Notes: generated from the sequence alone by a model not told the origin. A stretch of DNA of 64,000 nt from Lentimicrobiaceae bacterium (GCA_018001695.1 JAGNHN010000003.1:38416-102415), one strand, 5' to 3'; counted from the first letter of the stretch, positions 45,768-55,600 are shown. Made by a program: numbers and translations.

Positions 45768-46831
45768 AGCACACAGTTTACAGGATCCAGGGGAGCACCG
45801 ATCTGTTTGCCGTTCACCCCCTCATATTTGCGATCCGGATCATAGGGTACTCCTAGCTTGTCCAGCAGTTGTTCAACCTGAACCTGGTGCATTTGCATGC
45901 CCAGTTCCCAGGGATCATAACCCATTACCAGTCCGGCCATTTCCTCATAGGTGAGTACCGGAATACCCAGTCCATATGAGCCAAAGGTCTTACCTTCCAT
46001 CTCACTGATGGTATATTGCCAGCGATCCAGGAACATGGCACAGCCAGGACAGTTGGCAACGATAAAGTCAGGCTGGTAAGGCTCCATAGAATCGAATTTC
46101 TTGCGGGCATTGGCAACCGAGTAGCCCCGGTTGGCCATGACCAGGTAATGCCGGAATCCAAAACCGCAACAGTGGCGGCGCTCCGGGTAATCCACCAATT
46201 CACCGCCCCAGGCTTCGATCATGCCAGGCAGGACCTGTGGAAACTCTGCGCCACCAACGCCTTTGGACGGAAATATCTTGGCATAATGACAGCCAGTATG
46301 CTCGACAATGCGCAGTGGCTGACCTGTCTCGTGGTTGACAAGCCGCCTTACACCCCTGGCGGCAATCTCATGCCTGAACTTATAGATGATGTCGGAAGCG
46401 TGAACCAGGTTTTCCGGCACCTTGAACTCCCGTCGCGTTGCTTTCCAAAGGTGTTCACGGATACGTTCGAGGATTTCCGGCTTGTGCTCCCACATATCCA
46501 GCACCTCACAATATAGCCCGAAAGAGGTCACACAGGAAGGTACAAAATGGCTGTATCCGCCTTCCGTCATCAGAGCAAAATGACGCGCTATCACCGTCAT
46601 GATGGTATCCAGAGGAACGATATCAGCATGGTATCCGATACCGGTGCAGGTTGTATGCCTGGGATCATCCATGACATCTTTCCCCAGCTCCTCTTTCAGG
46701 ATACGGAGAAAAGCCGCTTCGGAACCCGGAAAGAAATTCTGACGGATACAACTGCGGGCATAGTAATAATGATTGTCGGCGATCTCTTTCTGATAGTCCA
46801 TCCACCTGTGCTGAACACCTGCTTCTTTCAT
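45764..46831 (-). CDS. HdrB-like CCG-domain protein (B1 type)
   Basis: A 355-residue protein of the heterodisulfide reductase subunit B family. The second CCG domain is intact (GCHYAKIFP, RHCCGFGFRHY and NCPGCAMF) and can hold a non-cubane 4Fe-4S cluster. The first is degenerate: CIRQNFFPGSE keeps one Cys, TTCTGIGYH only one where two adjacent are usual, and PSCVTSFGLY one where CxxC is usual. Only one catalytic cluster is therefore expected. It overlaps hdrC1 and the HdrA-like gene by ATGA junctions. Function in disulfide or sulfane chemistry is inferred from the family. Confidence 0.86.
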   Translation of the reverse strand: MKEAGVQHRWMDYQKEIADNHYYYARSCIRQNFFPGSEAAFLRILKEELGKDVMDDPRHTTCTGIGYHADIVPLDTIMTVIARHFALMTEGGYSHFVPSCVTSFGLYCEVLDMWEHKPEILERIREHLWKATRREFKVPENLVHASDIIYKFRHEIAARGVRRLVNHETGQPLRIVEHTGCHYAKIFPSKGVGGAEFPQVLPGMIEAWGGELVDYPERRHCCGFGFRHYLVMANRGYSVANARKKFDSMEPYQPDFIVANCPGCAMFLDRWQYTISEMEGKTFGSYGLGIPVLTYEEMAGLVMGYDPWELGMQMHQVQVEQLLDKLGVPYDPDRKYEGVNGKQIGAPLDPVNCVL

Positions 46832-47565
46832 AAGCTGCTACCGTTATGGCCATCGCCATGGAGGCCATTGTTTTCTGTATAAGTCAGATAGAAATACTCA
46901 TCCAGCCCTTTTCCCCTGAAGGGAATGCCCATTTCTTCAGCTTGCCGGGCCGAATGGGCTTCAATCATATCAAACCAATCCAGGCCTCCTGTCTGATGGA
47001 AGATGGCCCGGAGCTCGTCCATGCTTTCTTCATCGATGGTTCGCAAGGCACCGGGACCTTCTTGCCCGTAATTACCCCCCAGGCGATTAAATACCTCCAT
47101 GGCATGCTGACGGGTCCAGTCCCAGACAGGGCCCTGCTCGGGGTGCAAATCAGGGCGGACACTGCGGGGATGGACGCAATAACCATATTTCAGCATATTC
47201 TCACCTACGGTGCGTTTGATAGCCAGCTGCTGCCGCCCTTTCTCAGAACCTGTAAACCACCCCAGCTCCTGAGACAATGAGCGCAAAGCCTGTATGATAT
47301 AACCGGGCGTATTGGAACGCGGGCACCGGGTCTTGCAGGACATGCATTGTCCGCAATACCATATGGTTTCACTTTTAAGCAGGCTCTCAATGGCTGCTTC
47401 ATCCTGACTTTGTACCGTATCGGCAATTTGTCTGGGATCATAATCAAAAAACTCGGCAGCCGGGCAGATAGCCGTACAAACACCGCAGTTCATGCAGGCG
47501 TTCAGGCCTTCCTCGAACCGGACATCTTCAAGCAGACGATCGTAAAGTTTTCCCATTCCAGGCAA
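46828..47565 (-). CDS. HdrC-like iron-sulfur protein (C1 type)
   Basis: A 245-residue cytosolic protein, first gene of the five-gene Hdr-like operon. Two 4Fe-4S motifs lie at CMNCGVCTAICP and CGQCMSCKTRCP, with the usual HdrC spacing of about 45 residues. The C-terminal 140 residues (ENMLKYGYCVHPRSVRPD... WTRQHAMEVFNRLGG) extend beyond methanogen HdrC and resemble the sHdrC1 type. The gene lies 187 bases after the response regulator gene on the same strand; that gap holds repeated TACGT motifs and a weak -7-like CAGCTTTG at 47603-47610. Confidence 0.87.
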   Translation of the reverse strand: MPGMGKLYDRLLEDVRFEEGLNACMNCGVCTAICPAAEFFDYDPRQIADTVQSQDEAAIESLLKSETIWYCGQCMSCKTRCPRSNTPGYIIQALRSLSQELGWFTGSEKGRQQLAIKRTVGENMLKYGYCVHPRSVRPDLHPEQGPVWDWTRQHAMEVFNRLGGNYGQEGPGALRTIDEESMDELRAIFHQTGGLDWFDMIEAHSARQAEEMGIPFRGKGLDEYFYLTYTENNGLHGDGHNGSSL

Positions 47566-47640
47566 CCCGGAGGGACAGCATCGGACACCCTCCCAGGTCT
47601 ATCAAAGCTGCACCCTTCCATCCAATCATACCAGAGAGGA

Positions 47641-47703
47641 AAGACGTAATTGGACCTACGTTAAAAGACGTATATCTGTGATTGAAATGTAATGCCTACG
47701 TTA
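47641..47703 (-). promoter_or_regulatory. Repeat cluster upstream of the Hdr-like operon, candidate operator
   Basis: CCTACGTTA occurs at 47655-47663 and again exactly 40 bases later at 47695-47703. AAGACGTA occurs at 47641-47648 and 47665-47672. TACGT-6-ACGTA (47657-47672) forms an inverted repeat. The stretch sits between the NarL-type regulator gene and hdrC1. Direct binding by that regulator is an inference. Confidence 0.4.
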
Positions 47704-47752
47704 TGACTGTGGGCCAGGAGGATATCATTCTAAAGCTTAAACATGAGATGAA

Positions 47753-48400
47753 TCATAATTCCACCAGTTTATTGCGGATGGCGTACATCACCAGGTTAGC
47801 TGTATTCCGGCACTGGGTTTTGGATAAAAGGTGTTCGCGGTGTTTGTCGACGGTACGCCGGCTCAGGCAAAGGTGTTCTGCGATTTCCTGGTTGGAAAGG
47901 CCCTGGCAGATGAGGATCAACACCTCCAGTTCCCGCTCTGTCAGCTCTTCCTGGGGCTCTGCTCTGGATGGTGGATCTATGCTGCCGACGACGTTCATCA
48001 ACAATTCATGCGAGAAATAGCTGGCCCCTGCCATGACCTGCTCCAGTGCTGTTCTTACCTCTCTGACATCTGTGTTTTTCAGAAGAAACCCCTTGACCCC
48101 GGCATCCACCATGCGATGGTAGTATTCCTCCTCTCCATACATAGAAAGGGCGATGATTTTGAGGCCAGGGTATTTTTGCATGGCCAGGGCAGCAGCTTCG
48201 ATCCCGTTCATGACGGGCATCTCAATATCCAGCAAAACCACATCGGCCGGTGTTTTTTCAAGCAGATCCATCAGTTCCCTGCCGTTGGACGCCTCCCCCA
48301 CGACCTGAAACTCCTTCATGCTGCATAGCAGGTTCCGCAGTCCTTTCCGGAACAAGGTGTGGTCGTCGACCAGCAATATCCGGTAACGTTCATCGCTCAT
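47753..48400 (-). CDS. NarL/LuxR-type response regulator
   Basis: A 215-residue two-component regulator. The receiver domain starts ILLVDDHTLFRKGL, with the phosphorylation site D58 in VVLLDIEMP and the conserved Lys in GFLLKN. The C-terminal LuxR-type helix-turn-helix (LTEREVEVL-like region, GLSNQEIAEHLCLSRRTVDKHR) is at about residues 150-210. It overlaps its cognate kinase gene by 4 bases (ATGA). The Hdr-like operon follows on the same strand, so this pair is the best candidate for its control; the signal is unknown. Confidence 0.93.
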   Translation of the reverse strand: MSDERYRILLVDDHTLFRKGLRNLLCSMKEFQVVGEASNGRELMDLLEKTPADVVLLDIEMPVMNGIEAAALAMQKYPGLKIIALSMYGEEEYYHRMVDAGVKGFLLKNTDVREVRTALEQVMAGASYFSHELLMNVVGSIDPPSRAEPQEELTERELEVLILICQGLSNQEIAEHLCLSRRTVDKHREHLLSKTQCRNTANLVMYAIRNKLVEL

Positions 48401-49344
48401 ATGGGAATACGGATTTGTACATGGGTTCCATGGCCTTGTTCGCTGCTTAGATCTACTTTACCCTGCAGGGAATTGATTCTGGAAAAGACGTTGGAGAATC
48501 CCATACCATGTCCCGGATCTTCCTTGATCCTGGCCACGTCAAACCCACTGCCATTGTCGGTATAGCTGATCATCATCTCCCTGTTGCGATGTAGCAGGTC
48601 AATGTCAGCCCGGCTGGCATTGGCGTGTTTGATGGTATTGTTGATCAGTTCACAAACTACCCGGTAGATCACTACCTCGGTGTTCGGATCAAAGCGTTCA
48701 TCCAGGATGTTGGTCGTAAAGGAGATGCGGATGGTCCGGGTAGTATTGATTTTATTGATAAACCCTTTGAGCGCCCGGGCGAGGCCAAAGTCGATCAGTA
48801 CGTGCGGACTCAGGTTGTTGGAGATTTCTCTCAGGCTGCGGATGGCTTCATCCAGCAACATCTCCGTATTTTGCATATTTTCCTGCTCCTCCGGGTTACG
48901 TGCCTGTTGGTTCAGCGAGCTAAGCGATATTTTGACCGTCGACAGCAAAGGTCCTAATCCATCGTGGAGTTCTTTGGCCAGGTTTCTTCTTTCCCGTTCC
49001 TCCGCCTGTATGATGGCGTTGAGAAAGCGCTTCTCGGCATCCCGTGTCTCTGCCTCCACTTTGCGTATATAGGTAAATACTTTTTGTATAAGGAATACGC
49101 CGGTTGCCAGGAAAAGGGAGGTAAACACGCCCATCCAGACGAAGAAGAGCCGGAAATCCTGGGGTTTGAAATCGCTGATATAGGGAAGAAACTCAGCAAG
49201 TCGGCGGATCACCAGCAACAAAAGGGCCAGGGTGAGGAGGATCCAGGCCATATTGTACTTGGTTACCTTGGTCAACCTCAAGGCTACCACAGCTGCAAAA
49301 CACTGCAGCACAATCGTTATGACCAGCAATACCTTTAGTACCAT
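48397..49344 (-). CDS. NarX/DegS-type sensor histidine kinase (HisKA_3)
   Basis: A 315-residue membrane kinase. Three hydrophobic helices occupy about residues 2-22, 33-50 and 68-90, with no large periplasmic domain, so it may sense membrane or redox state. A short coiled coil leads to the HisKA_3 box ERRNLAKELHDGLGPLLS with phospho-acceptor H127. The ATPase domain has VCELINNTIKHANA (N box), DNGSGFD and GMGFSNVFSR. It pairs with the NarL-type regulator by an ATGA overlap. The gene lies 44 bases after the DAACS transporter gene. Confidence 0.92.
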   Translation of the reverse strand: MVLKVLLVITIVLQCFAAVVALRLTKVTKYNMAWILLTLALLLLVIRRLAEFLPYISDFKPQDFRLFFVWMGVFTSLFLATGVFLIQKVFTYIRKVEAETRDAEKRFLNAIIQAEERERRNLAKELHDGLGPLLSTVKISLSSLNQQARNPEEQENMQNTEMLLDEAIRSLREISNNLSPHVLIDFGLARALKGFINKINTTRTIRISFTTNILDERFDPNTEVVIYRVVCELINNTIKHANASRADIDLLHRNREMMISYTDNGSGFDVARIKEDPGHGMGFSNVFSRINSLQGKVDLSSEQGHGTHVQIRIPI

Positions 49345-49388
49345 GGTCCGGGTTTCATGGGATGAAGATAGTTAAAATACCGGGATAT

Positions 49389-50597
49389 TTAAACCTTGAG
49401 GGTTTCCCCTTCACTTCGCGCGATGATGGCAGCACCGCAGGTATCACTCCAAACGTTGACGGCCGTGCGAAACATGTCCAGGATGCGGTCCACGGCAAGG
49501 ATGAGTCCAACGCCTTCCAGGGGCAGACCAACAGCGGTGAGGATCACCGAGATCATGACCAGGCCTGCCATGGGGATCCCTGCAGCACCAATGGATGCAA
49601 GCAGGGCGGTGATGACCACAATCAGTTGCTGCACAGCACTTAGTTCAATCCCATAAGCCTGAGCGATGAACATCGCCGCAACACATTCATATAAAGCCGT
49701 TCCGTCCATGTTAATCGTCGCACCCAACGGAAGGGTAAAGCTGGTGATCTTATTGGAGACACCGGATTCCTGCTCTACCGCCTGCATGGTCAGCGGCAGG
49801 GTTGCACTGGATGAGGAGGTAGAAAAGGCGGTAATCAGGGGGGTAGCGACGGCCCGCATATGTTTGAAAGGCCTTATCCTTCCCACGAAACGCAGAACCA
49901 ATGGCAGCGAAATGAAGGCATGAATGGCCAATCCACCGGCCACTACCCCCATGTATTTGCCCATTCCGGCCACCAGACCGGGAAGGTTGTCCTGAGACGC
50001 AACCACACCGGCAACGATACCCAATACCCCAAGGGGCGTGAAGCGGATGATAAACATGGTCATCTGCATCATGACGGCAAAGACCGCATTGAAGAATTCC
50101 TGGATGGTCTCGCTGTGACGGGGGATGACCTTCATCGAGAAATACCCAAAGAGAATGGCAAAGAAAATGATGGCCAACATATCGTTGCTGACGAATGCCT
50201 GGAAGATGTTTTCCGGGATCACTTCCATCAATGTCCTGGATAAAGGCTTATTCGTCAATAGGTTCTCTACCGATTGGGCCAGGCCCAGGTCTGCGCCGGC
50301 TCCCGGCCTGAAAAGGTTGACCAGCACCAGGCCTGTCAGGATGGCCAGTGTACTGGTTGACACATAGTAAAGTATCGTTTTCCAACCCAGCCGGCCCAGG
50401 TTTCCGGCGCTGCCCATACTGGCTACTCCGGAGACGAGAGAGCTGAATATCAGTGGTATGATTATCATTCGCAGGGCCCGGATGAATAGTTCTCCCATCC
50501 AGCTTACATAAGAAGCGTATGGACCTGCCCATACACCCCAGGCGATGCCCAATGCCAGTGCGATCAGAATTTGCCAGTGAAGTTGCAGTTTTCGCAT
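49389..50597 (-). CDS. Dicarboxylate/amino acid:cation symporter (DAACS/GltP family)
   Basis: A 402-residue inner-membrane carrier with about eight hydrophobic helices and two re-entrant loops. Family marks are FSTSSSSATLPLTMQ (serine-rich hairpin 1), TLPLGATINMDGTALY (NMDGT motif of helix 7) and ASIGAAGIPMAGLV (hairpin 2), ending GVGLILAVDRILDMFRTAVNVWSD. Members import glutamate, aspartate or C4-dicarboxylates with Na+ or H+. The start lies 9 bases after the stop of the YgjP-like protease gene, so they share a transcript. The exact substrate cannot be assigned. Confidence 0.93.
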   Translation of the reverse strand: MRKLQLHWQILIALALGIAWGVWAGPYASYVSWMGELFIRALRMIIIPLIFSSLVSGVASMGSAGNLGRLGWKTILYYVSTSTLAILTGLVLVNLFRPGAGADLGLAQSVENLLTNKPLSRTLMEVIPENIFQAFVSNDMLAIIFFAILFGYFSMKVIPRHSETIQEFFNAVFAVMMQMTMFIIRFTPLGVLGIVAGVVASQDNLPGLVAGMGKYMGVVAGGLAIHAFISLPLVLRFVGRIRPFKHMRAVATPLITAFSTSSSSATLPLTMQAVEQESGVSNKITSFTLPLGATINMDGTALYECVAAMFIAQAYGIELSAVQQLIVVITALLASIGAAGIPMAGLVMISVILTAVGLPLEGVGLILAVDRILDMFRTAVNVWSDTCGAAIIARSEGETLKV

Positions 50598-50606
50598 GAT
50601 ACAGGG

Positions 50607-51350
50607 TTAAAAGATGGTGGGACTGTAGCCCTTGAGTTGCCTGTCCAGTTCCCGGTTGCGGGGGCATATCCTGTCGAGCAGGGCATGAAAATGAGGTCCA
50701 TGGTTGGCGTGTACGGTATGCGCCAGTTCATGCAGGATGATGAGGTCGATCAGTGTATCGGGTAAGCGCATCAGGTGGGCATTCAGGGTGATGCGGTGAT
50801 CCGGGGCACAGCTTCCCCAGCGGCTTTTCATGTCTTTTACCTTGATTTCCTTCACTTTTAAACCATGCTGGCCTGCCAGTTCTATCGTCCTTTGGGGTAG
50901 ATAGACCATTCCTTCCCGGCATAAGGCACGGCCGATGACTTTCCGAATAAATGCCTGCGGACCCTCGGCCTCCAGTGCGATATCGGGAGAAGCCAGGATG
51001 CGTATGATGCCCGTCCGCAGCTCAGCCCGTAGTCCAGGTCTGTCGGTTTGCTGAAAAACGAGGCTGTGAAAACGGGTTTTGAATTCATTCCCGGGCAGGA
51101 ACAAGGTGCGCCTGGCCTCGGTATGGCTGTGCTTTTCCTGGTGTTTTTGGATCCAGTCGAGACGTTGTTGCAGAATGCTTTCTGCTTTTTCAAGAGAGAA
51201 TCCCAGCGGTATGGTGACCTTGACAGGCCGGAAAGGGGCCACAGAGATACGCACGGAAGAAGCACGCAGGGAGGCATGGTATTCTACCCGCCCGATGGCC
51301 GGGTAATCACGTATATCCACAAGTTTTCCCTTCGATGTACGGCCTGGCAT
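50607..51350 (-). CDS. YgjP-like (M48-type, DUF45) zinc metallopeptidase
   Basis: A 247-residue cytosolic protein. The zinc-binding HExxH motif appears as HELAHTVHANHGPHF, with a downstream histidine (GPHFHAL) likely as the third ligand. VKDMKSRWGSCAPDHRITLNAHLMRLP is the diagnostic YgjP/DUF45 segment. I chose ATG 51350 rather than 51464: a perfect -7 box lies at 51367-51374, just upstream of 51350, and the 38 extra residues are not family-like. It opens the minus-strand block that contains the DAACS carrier, the two-component system and the Hdr-like genes. Its role is unknown. Confidence 0.88.
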   Translation of the reverse strand: MPGRTSKGKLVDIRDYPAIGRVEYHASLRASSVRISVAPFRPVKVTIPLGFSLEKAESILQQRLDWIQKHQEKHSHTEARRTLFLPGNEFKTRFHSLVFQQTDRPGLRAELRTGIIRILASPDIALEAEGPQAFIRKVIGRALCREGMVYLPQRTIELAGQHGLKVKEIKVKDMKSRWGSCAPDHRITLNAHLMRLPDTLIDLIILHELAHTVHANHGPHFHALLDRICPRNRELDRQLKGYSPTIF

Positions 51351-51366
51351 TTTAATCGCTTTAATG

Positions 51367-51374
51367 CAAATGTA
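51367..51374 (-). promoter_or_regulatory. -7 promoter box (TACATTTG on the minus strand) of the YgjP-like gene
   Basis: CAAATGTA on the plus strand reads TACATTTG on the minus strand, perfect to consensus. The predicted transcription start is about 10 bases before ATG 51350, which supports that start. Confidence 0.6.
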
Positions 51375-51537
51375 CAAGAATAGGGGAATCTTCACCTTCG
51401 GTGCGCCATCCGGTTCAGGATGCAGATCAGGCAATTCAGACGCAGGTTTTTGCAGTTCGGGCATTTATTGAAAGCCAGAGGTTGAAGGCAGCTTAAATTC
51501 GTCAAGAAACATCTTGTTAATCCAATGAATTCGAATC

Positions 51538-52605
51538 ATGGCATATCTGAGATACCCCTTATCATTGCTGCTTGTCATTTTGTTGGTGGCATGTAACAGT
51601 AAAAGGACAGACCCGGAACCGATCCTGAGGCGCGTCAAGATAGAAACACTGCAGAGGGCGGATACTTTGACTGTCAGGTCTTATCCGGGTATCCTTAAGG
51701 AGGCGGGAGAGATAAAGCTTGCATTCAGGGTCGGCGGTTCCATTGCTGAGATTGCCGTCAGGGAAGGGGATTATGTCAGGGCTGGTCAACTCATCGCACG
51801 GATAGATCCAAGGGATTATAAGGTGCAGCTGGAGGTGGCACAGGCGCAGTATGATCAGGTCGTGGCCGAAGCCGGCCGTGTGAAGGAGTTGCACAGCCGC
51901 CAGAGCATTGCAGGAAACGATTATGATAAGGCTGTATCCGGGGAAAGAATGGTGGCTGCCAGACTAAAGAATGCCCGGGACCAGCTTCAGGATACCCGAC
52001 TCTTGGCCCCGGTTTCAGGATATATCCAGGAGGTGAATTTCACCACCACAGAGCTTATAGATGCCGGGATGCCCGTCGCCAGCCTGCTTGATGTTTCACG
52101 TTACCTTGTCGAGGTAGAAGTGCCGGTCTCACTTTTCATACAGCGTCAGGATATACAGAAGGTTACCGGCCGGCAAACATCAGTCAGCAAGGATTCTTAT
52201 CCACTCATCCTCCTGGAATTCAGCAAAAAAGCCAGTTTTAACCAGTTGTACAAGCTACATCTGGCCCTTGATCCTGCCATCCAGCCCGGCTTATCGCCTG
52301 GCATGGATATGCAGGTATATATCTCACTCAGATCTCAGGAAAAAAAGGAAGTCTGTGTACCCCTTAGTGCCCTTTTCAACAAGGAAGGTAAAAGCATGGT
52401 CTGGGTGTATGAACATGATGATCAGGTAGTTAGGGAAAGAGAGGTAGAAACCGGTGACCTGACTGGGGAAGGGAGGATAGGGATCAGCAAGGGACTGCAA
52501 GCCGGAGAGGCAGTCGTTGTTGCCGGTGTTAACATGCTTAGTGACGGTCAGAAGGTTCAGGTTCTCGAGCCCGCAACGTTCACCAATGTGGGAGGAATGC
52601 TCTGA
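51538..52605 (+). CDS. RND efflux periplasmic adaptor (lipoprotein)
   Basis: A 355-residue membrane-fusion protein. A lipoprotein signal ends in the lipobox LLVAC (Cys19), so the mature protein is lipid-anchored in the periplasm. The barrel-sandwich halves are split around a helical hairpin: FRVGGSIAEIAVREGDYVRAGQLIARID, then QYDQVVAEAGRV... and RLLAPVSGYIQEVN-like second half. A beta-barrel and membrane-proximal domain follow. Its stop shares a base with the permease ATG (TGATG), so the two are translationally coupled. The length is at the short end of the family. Confidence 0.93.
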   Translation: MAYLRYPLSLLLVILLVACNSKRTDPEPILRRVKIETLQRADTLTVRSYPGILKEAGEIKLAFRVGGSIAEIAVREGDYVRAGQLIARIDPRDYKVQLEVAQAQYDQVVAEAGRVKELHSRQSIAGNDYDKAVSGERMVAARLKNARDQLQDTRLLAPVSGYIQEVNFTTTELIDAGMPVASLLDVSRYLVEVEVPVSLFIQRQDIQKVTGRQTSVSKDSYPLILLEFSKKASFNQLYKLHLALDPAIQPGLSPGMDMQVYISLRSQEKKEVCVPLSALFNKEGKSMVWVYEHDDQVVREREVETGDLTGEGRIGISKGLQAGEAVVVAGVNMLSDGQKVQVLEPATFTNVGGML

Positions 52606-55600
52606 TGCATCTCACGGAACTGAGTTTCAGGCGGCAGGCCTTCGTCTATTTCCTACTGGTTTGTATGATCGCCGGCGGAATATTGGCCTACCGCTCGATC
52701 AGCAAGCTGGAGGATCCTGAGCTGGTGGTGATGCAAAGTCAGATTGTCACCATCTGGCCGGGGGCGACTGCCCATGAAGTGGAATGGCAGGTGACACAGG
52801 TTATCGAGGACGCCCTGAATACGCTTGCCAATGTTGAGTCGGTGCGTTCCCGTTCCATGGCTGGCCTGTCGGTTGTGGCAGTTACCCTGGAACTAACTGT
52901 ACCCCAGGATGAGATTGAGCAGTACTGGGACTACCTCAGGCGGCGCATAGGAGAGGCAGAAGCCAAACTACCCGCAGGGGCCATGGCCCCCGTGATCTAT
53001 GATGACTTTGGTGATGTCTATGGCATGTTTTATGGTATGACAGCGGAAGGATATAACTACCGGGAAATGAGCAAAATGGCTCGGTATGTGCAACGGGAAT
53101 TACTGGCTGTCGAAGGCATCGCACGGGTTGAGCTGTTTGGTGAACAGGACCCTGTCACCAGTATCATTTTTACGCCCTCGAAAATGGGAGAACTGGACGT
53201 ATTCCCTTTACAGGTCATTTCAGCCATCAACGGGCAGAACAGCATGGTTTACCCGGGCATGCTCAATACGGGAAACCAGCAGCTGGCCATGGTCGTCGAC
53301 GGCATGGTTCATTCGGCTGAAGACCTGGGTGAAGTCATGGTGAAGAATATGAGCGGCCGGACTTTCAAATTAGGGGATATCGCGGATATCAGGGAAGAAT
53401 ATGGTGATCCTCCCCGCCGCACTTTCCAAGTGAACAACCAGAGCGCCATAGGCATTTCCCTGTCGATGGAATCCGGCGAGAACATCATCCGTGTGGGAAA
53501 CCGGGTTGAGAAAAGGCTGGCTGAATTGCAGGCCTATATGCCCCTGGGTTATCAGTTTGAGAAGGTTTTCTTTCAGCCCGATCTTGTCAGCCAGTCCATT
53601 GATGGGTTCATGTTCAACCTGATTGCTTCGGTCCTCATTGTTATTCTGGTCCTCATGATATTCATGGGGTTGAGAAGTGGACTCATCATCGGCTCAGGAT
53701 TGGTACTAACCATCATGGCCACCTTTCCCATCCTGCTGGCAGCAGGCGGCACCCTCCAACGTATCTCCCTGGGTGCCTTCATAGTCGCCATGGGGATGCT
53801 GGTCGACAATGCCATTGTGGTCATTGATGGTATTCTGGTGGATATGAAGAAGGGCATCAACCGTAAGCAGGCCCTGGTAGATCCAGCCCGCCGCACTGCC
53901 TGGCCTTTGCTGGGCGCCACTTTCATTGCTGTAGCTGCTTTTTTGCCGGTATATCTTTCCCAGGATGCAGCCGGGACCTATGCCCGGGATCTCTTCATTG
54001 TATTGTGCATCTCTCTCTTGATTAGCTGGGTTCTGGCCATGACACAGGTGCCCCTTTTCGCTGCAAGCCTGCTGAAAAATCGCCATATGCAGCAGAGCAG
54101 TGAACAGTTCACAGGGTGGGGCTACCGAAAGCTGCGGCAGTGGCTGAACCTGCTCCTGCACTATAAGACTGCCACGCTTGTGACAGGCGGGATAATGCTG
54201 ATGTTGGCCGCCTTGAATTTCGGGAATATCAAGAAGACCTTTTTCCCGGATTTCAATTACAACCAGGTATATGTCGAATACCGTTTACCTGCCGGAACCG
54301 GGCCACAGCGGGTGAACGATGATCTCCGGCAGATCACGGCTTACCTTCAGTCGCTGAAAGAAGTCGGGTTGGTTGTTTCCAGCCATGGTCAGACGCCAAG
54401 CCGCTACTGCCTGGTCCGCCCCATGGGCGAGGCTGCTGATCACTATGGAGAGCTTATCATCAATTTCAGCGATTACAAGACCATGAGGCGCATGAAGCCC
54501 TTGATTTCAGCGTATCTGCACGAATATTACCCGGATGCCCGCATCCGTATCCGGAAATATAACCTGTCGATCAAGGCTTCACATACCATCGAAGCGGAGT
54601 TCAGTGGTCCCGACCCTGCGGTACTGAATCAGCTAAGCCAGCAGGCCATAGCAGTGTTTCGCAGCAACCCCTATACCGATCCTTATACCATCGAAGACGA
54701 CTGGGAGCCCATGGGCAAGATGCTCAGAGCACAATATACCAGGCAGGCAGCCGCAAGGGCCGGCATCTCACGGCAGGATGTCAGCAATGCCCTCCTTACC
54801 GCTACCGATGGACTCCCCATCGGGTTTTATTATGATGGACAGACAAGGGTTGGCCTTCAGTTGAAGCTGAGAGATTCCGGTGGCAGCCGTATCGGAGACC
54901 CCCGGGAAATTCCCGTATGGCCAATGCTGCCCGATCTCTCAGGCCTGGATGAAGGGAAACTGCGCGGCTTGCTGATGGGGATAGGATCGCTGGACGACCT
55001 GATTCATGAGGTTGTCAGCCCGGTCCCTTTAAGCGCTGTGACCCATGGCCTGACGCTGGACTGGGAGGAACAGGTCGTCAGACGGACCAATGGGCGGCGG
55101 GCCATACAGGTGCAGTGTGAGCCCCTTGATGGGTACAGTCCTGCGCTTGTGCGTAACACCAGCAAAGCTGCCATTGAGGGCATTCCCCTGCCACCCGGAT
55201 ATGAATTGAAATGGGTTGGAGAATATGAATTGCAGGGCGAAGCCCTTCGCAACATCTTTCGCTACCTGCCCATCTCCATCATGCTCATCATCCTCACCCT
55301 GATCCTGCTTTTCAATGATATCCGAAAACCATTGATTGTACTGATATGCATCCCTATGGCTTTCATCGGCATTGTTCCCGGGATGATCATTACCGGTCAG
55401 CCCTTTACCTTTATGGCCATCATCGGATCCTTTGGCCTCATGGGCATGATCGTGAAGAATGCCATCGTCCTGCTTGATGAAGCAGAAAGACTGATCTCAT
55501 CAGGAGCGGAGAAGCACCTGGCGCTCATACAGGCCACCATTTCACGTGCCCGTCCCGTGCTACTGGCCTCTTTTACCACCATCCTGGGCATGCTGCCACT

